A DNA stretch of 64,000 bases from Halorubrum laminariae (GTDB taxonomy: Archaea > Halobacteriota > Halobacteria > Halobacteriales > Haloferacaceae), in assembly GCF_024494655.1 (NCBI RefSeq), contig NZ_JANHDL010000002.1, forward strand, positions 372,001 to 436,000. The letters run 5' to 3'. Of this stretch, positions 26,841-34,342 are shown piece by piece. The notes beneath the pieces are model-generated. The model saw nothing but the letters and a program-made list of their open reading frames with translations. It did no database searches and had not been told where the DNA came from. How positions within the stretch are numbered: position 1 is the stretch's first letter; the number at the start of each line of letters is the position of its first letter. A program made the position numbers and the translations under genes.

Positions 26841-27714
26841 GGCTCTGTTGAAATCCTCAGAGAGTTACATGTTGGCCGTGTAATTCGACGAGATGAAGTC
26901 CCTCCCGAAGTCGCAGATTCTCCGGTTTACTGAGAAGGCGATCCATTTGGCACGCCGAGCGGTTTCTCGATACTCCTCAAAGTTCTCCAAACATCGCTAT
27001 ACACTTCCCCAGCACGTTGTTTTGCTGTGTCTCAAAGTTCGGAAGAACACGACCTATCGTGGCCTGCTTGACGAACTGATCGAGATGCCACGCATTCGTC
27101 ACGCCCTCGGATTAGCTGAACTTCCTACGCCATCAACGCTTTGTAAGGCGTTCAACCGGCTTGATATGGCTGTCTGGCGTGCCATATTGACTCTCTCAGC
27201 GACGCTACTTCCGACGAGCGGTGTCGTTGGTGTTGATGCGTCAGGGTTTGACCGCAGTCACGCTTCGAAACACTACACGAAACGAGCTGAACTCACGATT
27301 CAGCAGCTCAAAGTGACGTTGCTGGTCGATACGAAAGTGAACGCGATTCTCGATTTACACGTGACGACGACTCGGAAACACGATAGCCAGATTGCGCCGT
27401 CGTTGATCAAGCGCAACCCCGAGGATATTGGCATTCTACTCGGTGACAAGGGCTACGACGACCAGAAGATCAGGCAACTTGCCCGGCAACACGAGGTTCG
27501 GCCACTGATAAAGCATCGTGAGTTTACATCGCTCCACAAGGCATGGAACGCGCGCTTAGACGCTGATCTCTACGGCCAGCGGAGTCAATCCGAGGCGGTC
27601 AACTCAACGCTCAAGCGGAAGTACGGTGCGTTTGTCCGGTCACGGCGCTGGTGGAAGCAGTTCCGTGAACTCACCATCGCCTGTCTCATTCATAACGTAG
27701 ATCGATCACTCTGA
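26841..27714 (+). mobile_element. IS5-type insertion sequence, left end clear, right end not adjacent
   Basis: The left terminal repeat GGCTCTGTTGAAATCCTCAG is at 26841-26860, and the transposase starts 32 bases later. No inverted copy lies just after the transposase. An exact 20-base inverted copy lies at 30238-30257 and a 19-of-20 copy at 28889-28908. The IS may have lost its own right end, or a larger unit (26841-30257) may move between the perfect ends. No target duplication was found. Confidence 0.65.
26893..27714 (+). CDS. IS5 family (ISH1-group) transposase
   Basis: The 273-residue DDE transposase shows catalytic Asp in GVDASGFDR, Asp in LLGDKGYDD and Glu in QSEAVNSTLKRK. The family landmark ASKHY and the late LIKHREF motif are also present. 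Length is normal and no frameshift is visible, so it is probably active. It is the only intact transposase in the window. The same terminal sequence GGCTCTGTTGAAA occurs at the ends of several transposase-less cassettes here, which it may move in trans. Confidence 0.88.
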   Translation: MKSLPKSQILRFTEKAIHLARRAVSRYSSKFSKHRYTLPQHVVLLCLKVRKNTTYRGLLDELIEMPRIRHALGLAELPTPSTLCKAFNRLDMAVWRAILTLSATLLPTSGVVGVDASGFDRSHASKHYTKRAELTIQQLKVTLLVDTKVNAILDLHVTTTRKHDSQIAPSLIKRNPEDIGILLGDKGYDDQKIRQLARQHEVRPLIKHREFTSLHKAWNARLDADLYGQRSQSEAVNSTLKRKYGAFVRSRRWWKQFRELTIACLIHNVDRSL

Positions 27715-27863
27715 GCGGTCAATATGCGTACTTTAGATGAAAATCCGTGTGAGTATTAGTGAAATATATTGGCGTTTCCACGTCAAGCAAGAGCGCCATA
27801 GATCCAAACCATTTTGATTGGGTAATACATTTCTCTATTTAACCGGCTGTTATAATCTCGCTA

Positions 27864-28373
27864 ATGGATCAATTCCAAATTCTTCCGGGAAATTGTGTGG
27901 TACATGATGACTATATCGAGATCGAAAGTGACAAAATCACTAGAGCTAAGCGTCTCCTGAAAAATAGCCATACACTACAAATAATTCTATCAACAACAGC
28001 TCTCTATCTGATATTATCTATTGTTTTTAACACTAGTATATTTATCAGAGAAGTCGCGGTAAATGGCTTAGTTAGCGGTGTACTTTTGGGAGTTTTATTA
28101 TTATCAGGGAAATATATCTACAATAGGTATTTTGAAGTCTCTGACGAAACTAAAATTGAGCTTGGAACAATCCAACAGATCATCTTATCCAAACCAAATA
28201 AGATCGGTCACCCACACATGATCATACAATATCAGGAGAATGACTCTGAAAAACTCCGAGTAGTTCAATTGATGCCGACGTGGTCTAAGAGTGAAACAGA
28301 TACTCTATCAGATGTTGAAGATATTTTAATCCAAAATGGGTTGAATGTGAAATATCGTGAGGATCTTGAGTAA
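27864..28373 (+). CDS. Two-segment membrane protein, unrecognised
   Basis: The 169-residue protein has two hydrophobic segments in the middle (IILSTTALYLILSIVF and VNGLVSGVLLGVLLLSG). Soluble parts flank them, and the C-terminal one ends VEDILIQNGLNVKYRE. The shape recalls small membrane proteins with a PH-like cytoplasmic domain, but no motif confirms this. It is strongly AT-rich. It lies between the transposase and a passenger cassette, so it may have arrived with the insertion sequence. Confidence 0.5.
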   Translation: MDQFQILPGNCVVHDDYIEIESDKITRAKRLLKNSHTLQIILSTTALYLILSIVFNTSIFIREVAVNGLVSGVLLGVLLLSGKYIYNRYFEVSDETKIELGTIQQIILSKPNKIGHPHMIIQYQENDSEKLRVVQLMPTWSKSETDTLSDVEDILIQNGLNVKYREDLE

Positions 28374-28539
28374 CTTTTTTTTGACTTCAGCCGCGCAACC
28401 CCAGAAGTATCGACTGTAGATCGTTCAGTACAGAGGAACTATCTACTACCGATATTCTCGATGATGGCCGTTCCTACAACGTAGACAGGGAGTATGAATA
28501 GAATCATCAAAACCGGAATCACGATAAATTCTGGTGGAA

Positions 28540-28908
28540 CTGTTGAAATCCTATTCTTGAGACATATTTTCGCCTGAAACAGCCGGTCGATGAGAGCTGC
28601 GTATTGACGGAATGTATCAGAACCAGTCGTCCTTCTTGAGATAGAACATCGTAATTCCAGAAGCGAGACCGAGTAGCCCTCCCTCCATGACTGCACTAGT
28701 CAACTCACCATTGAAGAGCGTCACTTGCATAGCACTTACGACTACTATCCCGAGAACAACGTTCGTGAAAACGAACAGCCACGGATTCTCCAAGTCGAAA
28801 CGCCGGACCTCGTTCATACTTCAATTACTGACTGCAATAGGAAATACATTCTCTGTACTAACCACGAAGGATCAAAATATATCAGATACTGAGGATTTCA
28901 ACAGGGCC
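28540..28908 (-). mobile_element. Second IS-ended cassette, inverted, carrying a different 66-codon ORF
   Basis: This 369-bp unit is built like the cassette at 19231 but lies the other way round. Its outer left end is at 28889-28908 and its right end at 28540-28608. The inner 35 bases at 28574-28608 match 19565-19599 inverted with one difference. The terminal bases at 28540 are partly degraded and no target duplication is seen, so it is probably an older copy. The passenger ORF is unrelated in sequence to that of the first cassette. Confidence 0.65.
28617..28817 (-). CDS. 66-residue two-segment membrane protein in the second cassette
   Basis: The ORF starts at ATG 28817 and ends where the conserved cassette end begins. 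Hydrophobic stretches lie at residues about 13-32 and 43-60 (LFVFTNVVLGIVVVSAMQV and GGLLGLASGITMFYL). Length and topology equal those of the ORF at 19359, but the sequence is different. No family is recognised. Expression is unproven. Confidence 0.5.
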   Translation of the reverse strand: MNEVRRFDLENPWLFVFTNVVLGIVVVSAMQVTLFNGELTSAVMEGGLLGLASGITMFYLKKDDWF

Positions 28909-29063
28909 GAAGAGGAGTATTATTTACGCATAAAACAGAAAAACTGTCTTATAATTTGTATAGAATATCTTTCATAACATTCTTAAGTATACCTACACTA
29001 TTATGACTTGGTGATAACACGAGAAAAAGAAACAATAATTTTCTCTAAAATCATCCGATATCT

Positions 29064-29468
29064 ATGGAAAATAACAATAACAACTCCAAAAATAGCATCG
29101 AAAAGAAAATAAACCGCAGAGATGTTGAATCTCTTGTTCAACGCCTTGCTGATAGAGACGTAGTGGCTATTACAGCCTCTAAAACCGCTCTTAAGACCGG
29201 CAATCTGGTTCTCAGAGCATACGGGATAACTAACGATGATCTGCCTGATGAGATCCATCAGAGCTGTCAGGAACTGTCGGAAGGAACATCGTCACAAATT
29301 GTAGTAGAAACCAGCCTTGATGGAATCAACACCCTTGATGGGTTCTTGCTGTACGCAGATCAAGACACACAGAACAACCTCAATAACGTAGCTCCGCAAA
29401 TGGACACGGATCTTGATAACTTCTATGATGAGTTTGTCCAGCAGGTTGAGGAGGTGACCGAAAATTGA
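29064..29468 (+). CDS. Acidic soluble protein, unrecognised
   Basis: The 134-residue protein begins with an Asn/Ser-rich stretch and is helical and acidic towards the end. No membrane segment, zinc motif or known domain is visible. It is followed after 24 bases by a second small gene on the same strand, so the two probably form an operon. It lies between two mobile cassettes and may be island cargo. Confidence 0.5.
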   Translation: MENNNNNSKNSIEKKINRRDVESLVQRLADRDVVAITASKTALKTGNLVLRAYGITNDDLPDEIHQSCQELSEGTSSQIVVETSLDGINTLDGFLLYADQDTQNNLNNVAPQMDTDLDNFYDEFVQQVEEVTEN

Positions 29469-29492
29469 AATAAAAATCACATCTGATATAAT

Positions 29493-29807
29493 ATGAATAC
29501 CAAAGACAAACTCAAGAAACGCGTCGAATCGACTCGGGAAAAATATGAAGATTTAGACGCAGTATCTGATCTTGGCGACTCACTAGATATTGAGTATAGG
29601 GTGCGGCATGACGGCACAATAAATGAGATCGTACTCTGCGAAGCATCTGGTGGACCAGGTATCCAAGTTCTTCTAAGAAAAGGTGTCGTCAAAGGCGTAT
29701 GGAGTTCCGCTCGGTTTAGCAGTCCGATAAGCAACGAATCACTGTTGGACGAGCTTTTTGAACACCACAGATCTCTTTTTCAAGAGATGCGCTTTCAAGG
29801 AGAATAG
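29493..29807 (+). CDS. Small soluble protein, unrecognised
   Basis: The 104-residue protein starts with a charged helix (KDKLKKRVESTREKYEDL), then appears to form a beta sheet (LDIEYRVRHDGTINEIVLC) and ends in a helix. No known motif. It follows the gene at 29064 closely and probably shares its transcript. A joint role is inference from spacing only. Confidence 0.5.
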   Translation: MNTKDKLKKRVESTREKYEDLDAVSDLGDSLDIEYRVRHDGTINEIVLCEASGGPGIQVLLRKGVVKGVWSSARFSSPISNESLLDELFEHHRSLFQEMRFQGE

Positions 29808-29858
29808 ATTCTGACGCGCGTTCTATTCGCGTCTTCTGTGGATTCTAGAGCTATCCTG

Positions 29859-30257
29859 GAGCCTGATAGATTCTTCAGACACAAACTACAACCAGTGCGC
29901 CTACAAGAAAGGCGGCTAACTGAGTTCCGATGTTCTCAGTCACACTGCCGCCACTGAAAGTAGGTTACTTAGCCACTGAGGGAATTCGCAGACCAACCAT
30001 TGCCCAAATTGGAATACAAAATTATCGACAAATGGTCCGTCTACTGTCTCACATACCATCTGTTGAATGTCTATCATCAAATTATAAATATTTTCTGGCT
30101 GATTTGAGACAATTCCGTTTATATTTCGAATTTGATTAGGTCTCAAAAATGTAGACTGCCCAAAAAGATACATCGCTGATCGATTCAGTTTGTAAATCAC
30201 CTGTATTAACCACGTGAGAGTCTACATATATCGTCTACTGAGGATTTCAACAGAGCC
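29859..30257 (-). mobile_element. Third, decayed cassette with the same outer end
   Basis: The outer end at 30238-30257 is an exact inverted copy of the IS left end. The sequence inside it (CGATATATGTAGACT read inverted) resembles the same part of the other cassettes. The far end near 29859-29885 keeps CTTCAGACACAAA, also found inverted at the right end of the 19231 cassette, but its terminal bases are lost. An ORF of 86 codons at 29940-30200 (minus) is the only passenger; it is low in hydrophobicity and may be noise or a ruin. Confidence 0.45.
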
Positions 30258-30340
30258 AACGCAACCTATCAACAGATACCGCATCTGCTATCCTTGAATT
30301 TGAGGAACATATTGGGGAGAATTAGACCCCTCGCGTGTTC

Positions 30341-30730
30341 TCATTTTCGCGCTACAACATGAGTTGAAGTAAGAGGCTTTGGCTCTTCCACAAACAGCTG
30401 CCCAATATCAAGATAAACCCCTCCGTCACTTCCCTCGACTCGGACACGAAATTCAACATCATCAACGAATTGCCCATCAATAACGAACTGAACAGCATCC
30501 ATCGAGCCAAGTGATCGGGAACTTCGAAGTGTCTGACGGAGTGTACTCAAAATTGCTCCACGTTCGTCTTCATCAGCGTTATAGAGGAGATCTTCAAGTC
30601 CAGTTACTGTAGTGGGAGTAGACACCTCTTCATCCGCTGCTAGCCTACGGAAGAACTCCAGCGAAGCCATCTCACTTTCGGTGTCCGCAACTGGTTCCGT
30701 CACGAGGTTGTAGCCTTGATGGAGAGCCAT
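30341..30730 (-). CDS. Small protein closing the BREX-like operon
   Basis: The 129-residue protein is unrecognised. It is acidic, with a helical first half (LEDLLYNADEDERGAILSTL) and a beta-rich second half (VEFRVRVEGSDGGVYLDIGQL). Its ATG lies two bases after the stop of the methyltransferase gene, so it is translated with it. By position it could be a specificity, regulatory or immunity-type partner. I saw no similarity to BrxA, BrxB or BrxF that I can point to. Confidence 0.6.
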   Translation of the reverse strand: MALHQGYNLVTEPVADTESEMASLEFFRRLAADEEVSTPTTVTGLEDLLYNADEDERGAILSTLRQTLRSSRSLGSMDAVQFVIDGQFVDDVEFRVRVEGSDGGVYLDIGQLFVEEPKPLTSTHVVARK

Positions 30731-30732
30731 GT

Positions 30733-33399
30733 TTAGAACTGTTGGAGTCCCATCTCCATCACACTCTCATATCGTTCATCATCTGTGACTTCCGCCATAA
30801 AGTCGGCTAAGTCCTCAAGATCGTCTGTCTTCCACTCCTTCAGATATTCGACCGTGTTCTGGTCGCTCTTGTAGAGGTGGTACAGATAGTGAACCTTGTC
30901 AATATCCAGTAGACTGTCTGACCCTCTACCGTTCTTGTTGAGTTTTCCCTCGATGTAGTTGATCCGCTCATCGGCGGTTACTGGTTCCTTCGCATCCCGT
31001 GGACCTTTGACGAGCTTCTCGTCTTCAAGATCACTTACATTCAGATTCTTCGCTAAGAGGTGTTTGTTGAGCTGGTCATAGTCTTCTGCCCCACGCTGGA
31101 AGAGAGCAGCGTAAGATTGTGTGAGTGGATCAATCGCTTGCGGGAGATTAACAGAACCCTCCAAGATTTGCTCGATAACGGAGTCCACCGTATCGAGAGC
31201 GGTATCGATATCTACCTCTTCACCATCGGAGTATACATTCGGATAGTGTTTTGAATAGTAGTACATACACTTCCCACGGAGAATGACACCGAGGTCTGCC
31301 TGTCCGAGATCTTCATGGCGCTCTCGTTCCTCCTGAATGATGTCTTGAAGTTCGAAGAAAAGATTCTGACGGAGTTCTGTCAGCGTTATCTCCTCGTCCG
31401 TTCGCTCCTTGTTAGCGAAGATGAGGATGTCGTACTCCGCATTATCCAGATCAGAGATATGTGGGTTGTTCGGCATCTCTGACTGAACGGGATACGCACC
31501 AGCAATAGTGAACCCACTCCGAATGAGCGCCTGAAGAATCACCGACCACGCTTCGTTCTCATTGTGGTGGTAAGTAAATATCATCTCACCGTCAGGCTTC
31601 AGCACCCTGTTAGCTTCCGAGAAAACATTCGAGAGGGAGTTTACGAAGAACTCCTCATCTTTGTTCGCACTTCGATTAGCGACAATTTCTCGCGCTTTGG
31701 GTACGACTTCGGGTGAGAATTCCTCATACTCGTGCTGAAGACACTCACGAAGCCAGACATAAAAATAGTCTGAGAGTTCTGAGTACTGGACATTGTCGTA
31801 GTACGGCGGATCTGTGATCACATAGTCTACAGACTCGTCTTCTTGATCTAATCGTTCCGAAGTTTTACAGTTTAGACTCTCAACACAATCATTCGAAATG
31901 GATTCAGATTCGACATAGAACTGCTCCATCTTCCCTTTCTTTCTGTTTTTGATCTTCTCAAACGGTCTAACACAGTATTTTTTAGCCTCGTATGTTTTAT
32001 CAAAATAATTTTGTAGAGAGGCGATATTACCTTCTTCGCTCAAAGGATTGGCTTCCACAGGCTGAACTCTCGGGATATATGCGTGCCTGACAAAAATGTC
32101 TGTAGCTTTGTTTTGTCCAGGCCTCCAGCGGGTCAGTTGATTGTTGTAGTTGAGTGAGTTTGAAAGAGTAGTGATAAGGAATTCAGAAATGTTCTGTGCT
32201 TCATCGCTCTCAAATTCTTTTGTCTGGATCTCCTTTGCTTTCTTGAATAACAGTCCATAGGTCAGTAGATGTCTATCTGTAAATAGATCTTTAAATCTCT
32301 CATAGTTGTAATTCTCAACGATCCTCTTCGTCTCATCACCAACCGGAATTCTCTGATGAGGGATCGGGAGTTCGTCATATAATTCCCCAAGCTTCTCTCG
32401 TGCTTTTTTTACACGCTCCGCATCATCCTGCTCAAATTCTTTGATACGCTTATCCCCATGAATATTTACATACTGGATAGCAAATCGCTCAAAATGTGGC
32501 TTTTCGTCCCGACGCTGTAGCGTCTCTTTTACATCGTGTTTGTGTCCATTCGAGCAGGTGTATTTTCCGTATCCGTAGGTTCCATCGCTTGGGTCGAATT
32601 CGAGCCTACAATTAGAACAGACCTCATTCCCATCATCTGAAATAATCAAGTCAGGTTTCTCATTAGACTGCTCAGAAAGGATTTCTAGATCGCCATCTTT
32701 TATTTTAACCTTATCACCTTTCTCAAGCCCTTTACTTCTCGACTTTAGTTCTATTATTCGGTCATCACAGTCTTGGTTTGGGCAGTATAGTGCTCCAGAG
32801 CTAGTCTTCTTCTTTTTTGATAGTTGGTATCGGGGGAAAAGCTGAACCTCTTCACCACAGGTTACACACGGGACTTTTTGCGACTGAAAGTAGTAGAGAA
32901 CTTCACACTCATTTCCAGTCTGAGGGTCTATTGTTTTATACAGGTCTCCAACCTCCTTTTTTGTCTCTTCTATAATACGGTTGTATTCCTGTTCGAGAAT
33001 ATCGAGATCCACCTCATCCATCGACTTCTTTTCGGTCCACCACGCAACGGGGTTCAACTCGTAGCCGATGACATCTGCTCCGATTCGATTCATTTCCACG
33101 AGAGTCGTTCCACCACCTGCGAACGGATCGAGAACCGTTACATCGGTATTAATGCGGTCATCGTCTGGATTGATGTACAGCCCGTCGTGAGTTCCCGAAT
33201 TACGCTCTGTTAGGATGTCGTCTTTCGTTACGGACTCGTCTGTCAGAGCGGCGAGTCCGAGACTACGAAAAGTGGATCCTGCCCGTCGTGCCCACCACTT
33301 GTGAAGCGAATAGATGGGTCGGTACACATCTCGTCGGTAGGTCTCTTTCTCTGCCAGTTCGTCCATCAGGTTTAGGGGTAGTTTATCCCAAGTTTCCAT
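30733..33399 (-). CDS. pglX: PglX-type DNA methyltransferase (DUF1156-like)
   Basis: The 888-residue protein is a predicted adenine-specific DNA methyltransferase. SAM-binding motif I is DPFAGGGTT (91-99) and catalytic motif IV is DPPYYDN near residue 528. The 430 residues between carry two Cys-rich zinc-ribbon-like inserts (CVTCGEEV with CPNQDC; CSNCRLEF with CSNGH) and probably recognise the target. The N terminus (KWWARRAGSTFRSL) fits the DUF1156 methylases that serve as PglX in type 3 BREX. It lies between pglZ and the small closing gene. Methylation of the host genome as self-mark is the expected role. Confidence 0.8.
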   Translation of the reverse strand: METWDKLPLNLMDELAEKETYRRDVYRPIYSLHKWWARRAGSTFRSLGLAALTDESVTKDDILTERNSGTHDGLYINPDDDRINTDVTVLDPFAGGGTTLVEMNRIGADVIGYELNPVAWWTEKKSMDEVDLDILEQEYNRIIEETKKEVGDLYKTIDPQTGNECEVLYYFQSQKVPCVTCGEEVQLFPRYQLSKKKKTSSGALYCPNQDCDDRIIELKSRSKGLEKGDKVKIKDGDLEILSEQSNEKPDLIISDDGNEVCSNCRLEFDPSDGTYGYGKYTCSNGHKHDVKETLQRRDEKPHFERFAIQYVNIHGDKRIKEFEQDDAERVKKAREKLGELYDELPIPHQRIPVGDETKRIVENYNYERFKDLFTDRHLLTYGLLFKKAKEIQTKEFESDEAQNISEFLITTLSNSLNYNNQLTRWRPGQNKATDIFVRHAYIPRVQPVEANPLSEEGNIASLQNYFDKTYEAKKYCVRPFEKIKNRKKGKMEQFYVESESISNDCVESLNCKTSERLDQEDESVDYVITDPPYYDNVQYSELSDYFYVWLRECLQHEYEEFSPEVVPKAREIVANRSANKDEEFFVNSLSNVFSEANRVLKPDGEMIFTYHHNENEAWSVILQALIRSGFTIAGAYPVQSEMPNNPHISDLDNAEYDILIFANKERTDEEITLTELRQNLFFELQDIIQEERERHEDLGQADLGVILRGKCMYYYSKHYPNVYSDGEEVDIDTALDTVDSVIEQILEGSVNLPQAIDPLTQSYAALFQRGAEDYDQLNKHLLAKNLNVSDLEDEKLVKGPRDAKEPVTADERINYIEGKLNKNGRGSDSLLDIDKVHYLYHLYKSDQNTVEYLKEWKTDDLEDLADFMAEVTDDERYESVMEMGLQQF

Positions 33400-33418
33400 T
33401 GTGAGTGTCTCCGTGTCG

Positions 33419-34342
33419 TTAGTTGGTCTGGATCCGCAGTACGGGAGTCATACATTCGGGGAGACTGACCCCCCCGTGTGAGATCTTTTTTGTCGCACCA
33501 CGCTTCGTCCAGTTGTGGTGCCCTTGTACGACATAGTGCTCCCGTACCCTTTTAATAATGTTCGCCCGTTCGAGAATTCGGTATGATTGCCCATTTCCCA
33601 CCTCACAGAATCGTCCGCTGAACTTACTGGATAGGGCTTCTTCGTGATCGTCGTTCGTGGAGTAGGGGGAATTCCCGAGATGGTTCACATATCCATGATC
33701 GCTTGTTACGAGGAACTCCTCGTGGGTACTCTCGTGGATGATCCCTTCGAGTAACTCCTTCGCGTCCTCGTAGATATCTTCGACCTCTTCGGTCGAATAG
33801 TTGCCTTGTAGTGCTGATTCGAGTCGCTTGTCGGGGTGACGGGTCCAAACGAATTCGGGGTCCGTGTTTGGCAGCTGAGGAACGGTCATATCTCCAATGA
33901 ACCGAAAATCATCACGAGAGACAGCGGAGGGACTCTGTGCGTTGAACCACTCTCGACAGATGAATTGTGTCTCGCTTGGGAGTCGCTCTATTGGTGACCA
34001 CGAGAACGAAACATCCCAATCGTGTTCGGATTCAAGTTCGTTTTCCAGTCGGAATCCCTCACGCACGCTCAGAGCGTCCATAATGACGCCACAGCCAGAC
34101 TCCAGCGTCGACAATGGGTGATTGCCCATCTGATCGATAAGTTCGTCGTAGAGCGGCGTATAGAGGCTTGCCAATTCTCGTTCTAGGAGCCGAGTCTGAT
34201 ACTCTGAACGTGCGAGATTCCGATCGCCTAGCGCATTTTCGTCGTCCCAGATACGACGGAGACATTCGAACACCCCATCGAAAATGTTCTCTTCGTCTAG
34301 GAGGGAGGAGAATTCCTCACTCCCATAGAGTCTGTTACTCAT
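33419..34342 (-). CDS. pglZ: Short PglZ-like alkaline phosphatase-superfamily protein
   Basis: The 307-residue protein has the landmarks of PglZ: VIMDALSVREGFRL near residue 87 (first metal-site Asp89), VTSDHGYV at 212-219, and HGGVSLPECMTPVLRI near the C terminus. PglZ is the defining protein of BREX phage defence. Usual PglZ proteins are about 800 residues; here only the phosphatase core is left. No frameshift or stop is seen and the ends are clean, so this looks like a compact natural form. It overlaps the ATPase gene by eight bases. Its biochemical role in BREX is not settled. Confidence 0.78.
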   Translation of the reverse strand: MSNRLYGSEEFSSLLDEENIFDGVFECLRRIWDDENALGDRNLARSEYQTRLLERELASLYTPLYDELIDQMGNHPLSTLESGCGVIMDALSVREGFRLENELESEHDWDVSFSWSPIERLPSETQFICREWFNAQSPSAVSRDDFRFIGDMTVPQLPNTDPEFVWTRHPDKRLESALQGNYSTEEVEDIYEDAKELLEGIIHESTHEEFLVTSDHGYVNHLGNSPYSTNDDHEEALSSKFSGRFCEVGNGQSYRILERANIIKRVREHYVVQGHHNWTKRGATKKISHGGVSLPECMTPVLRIQTN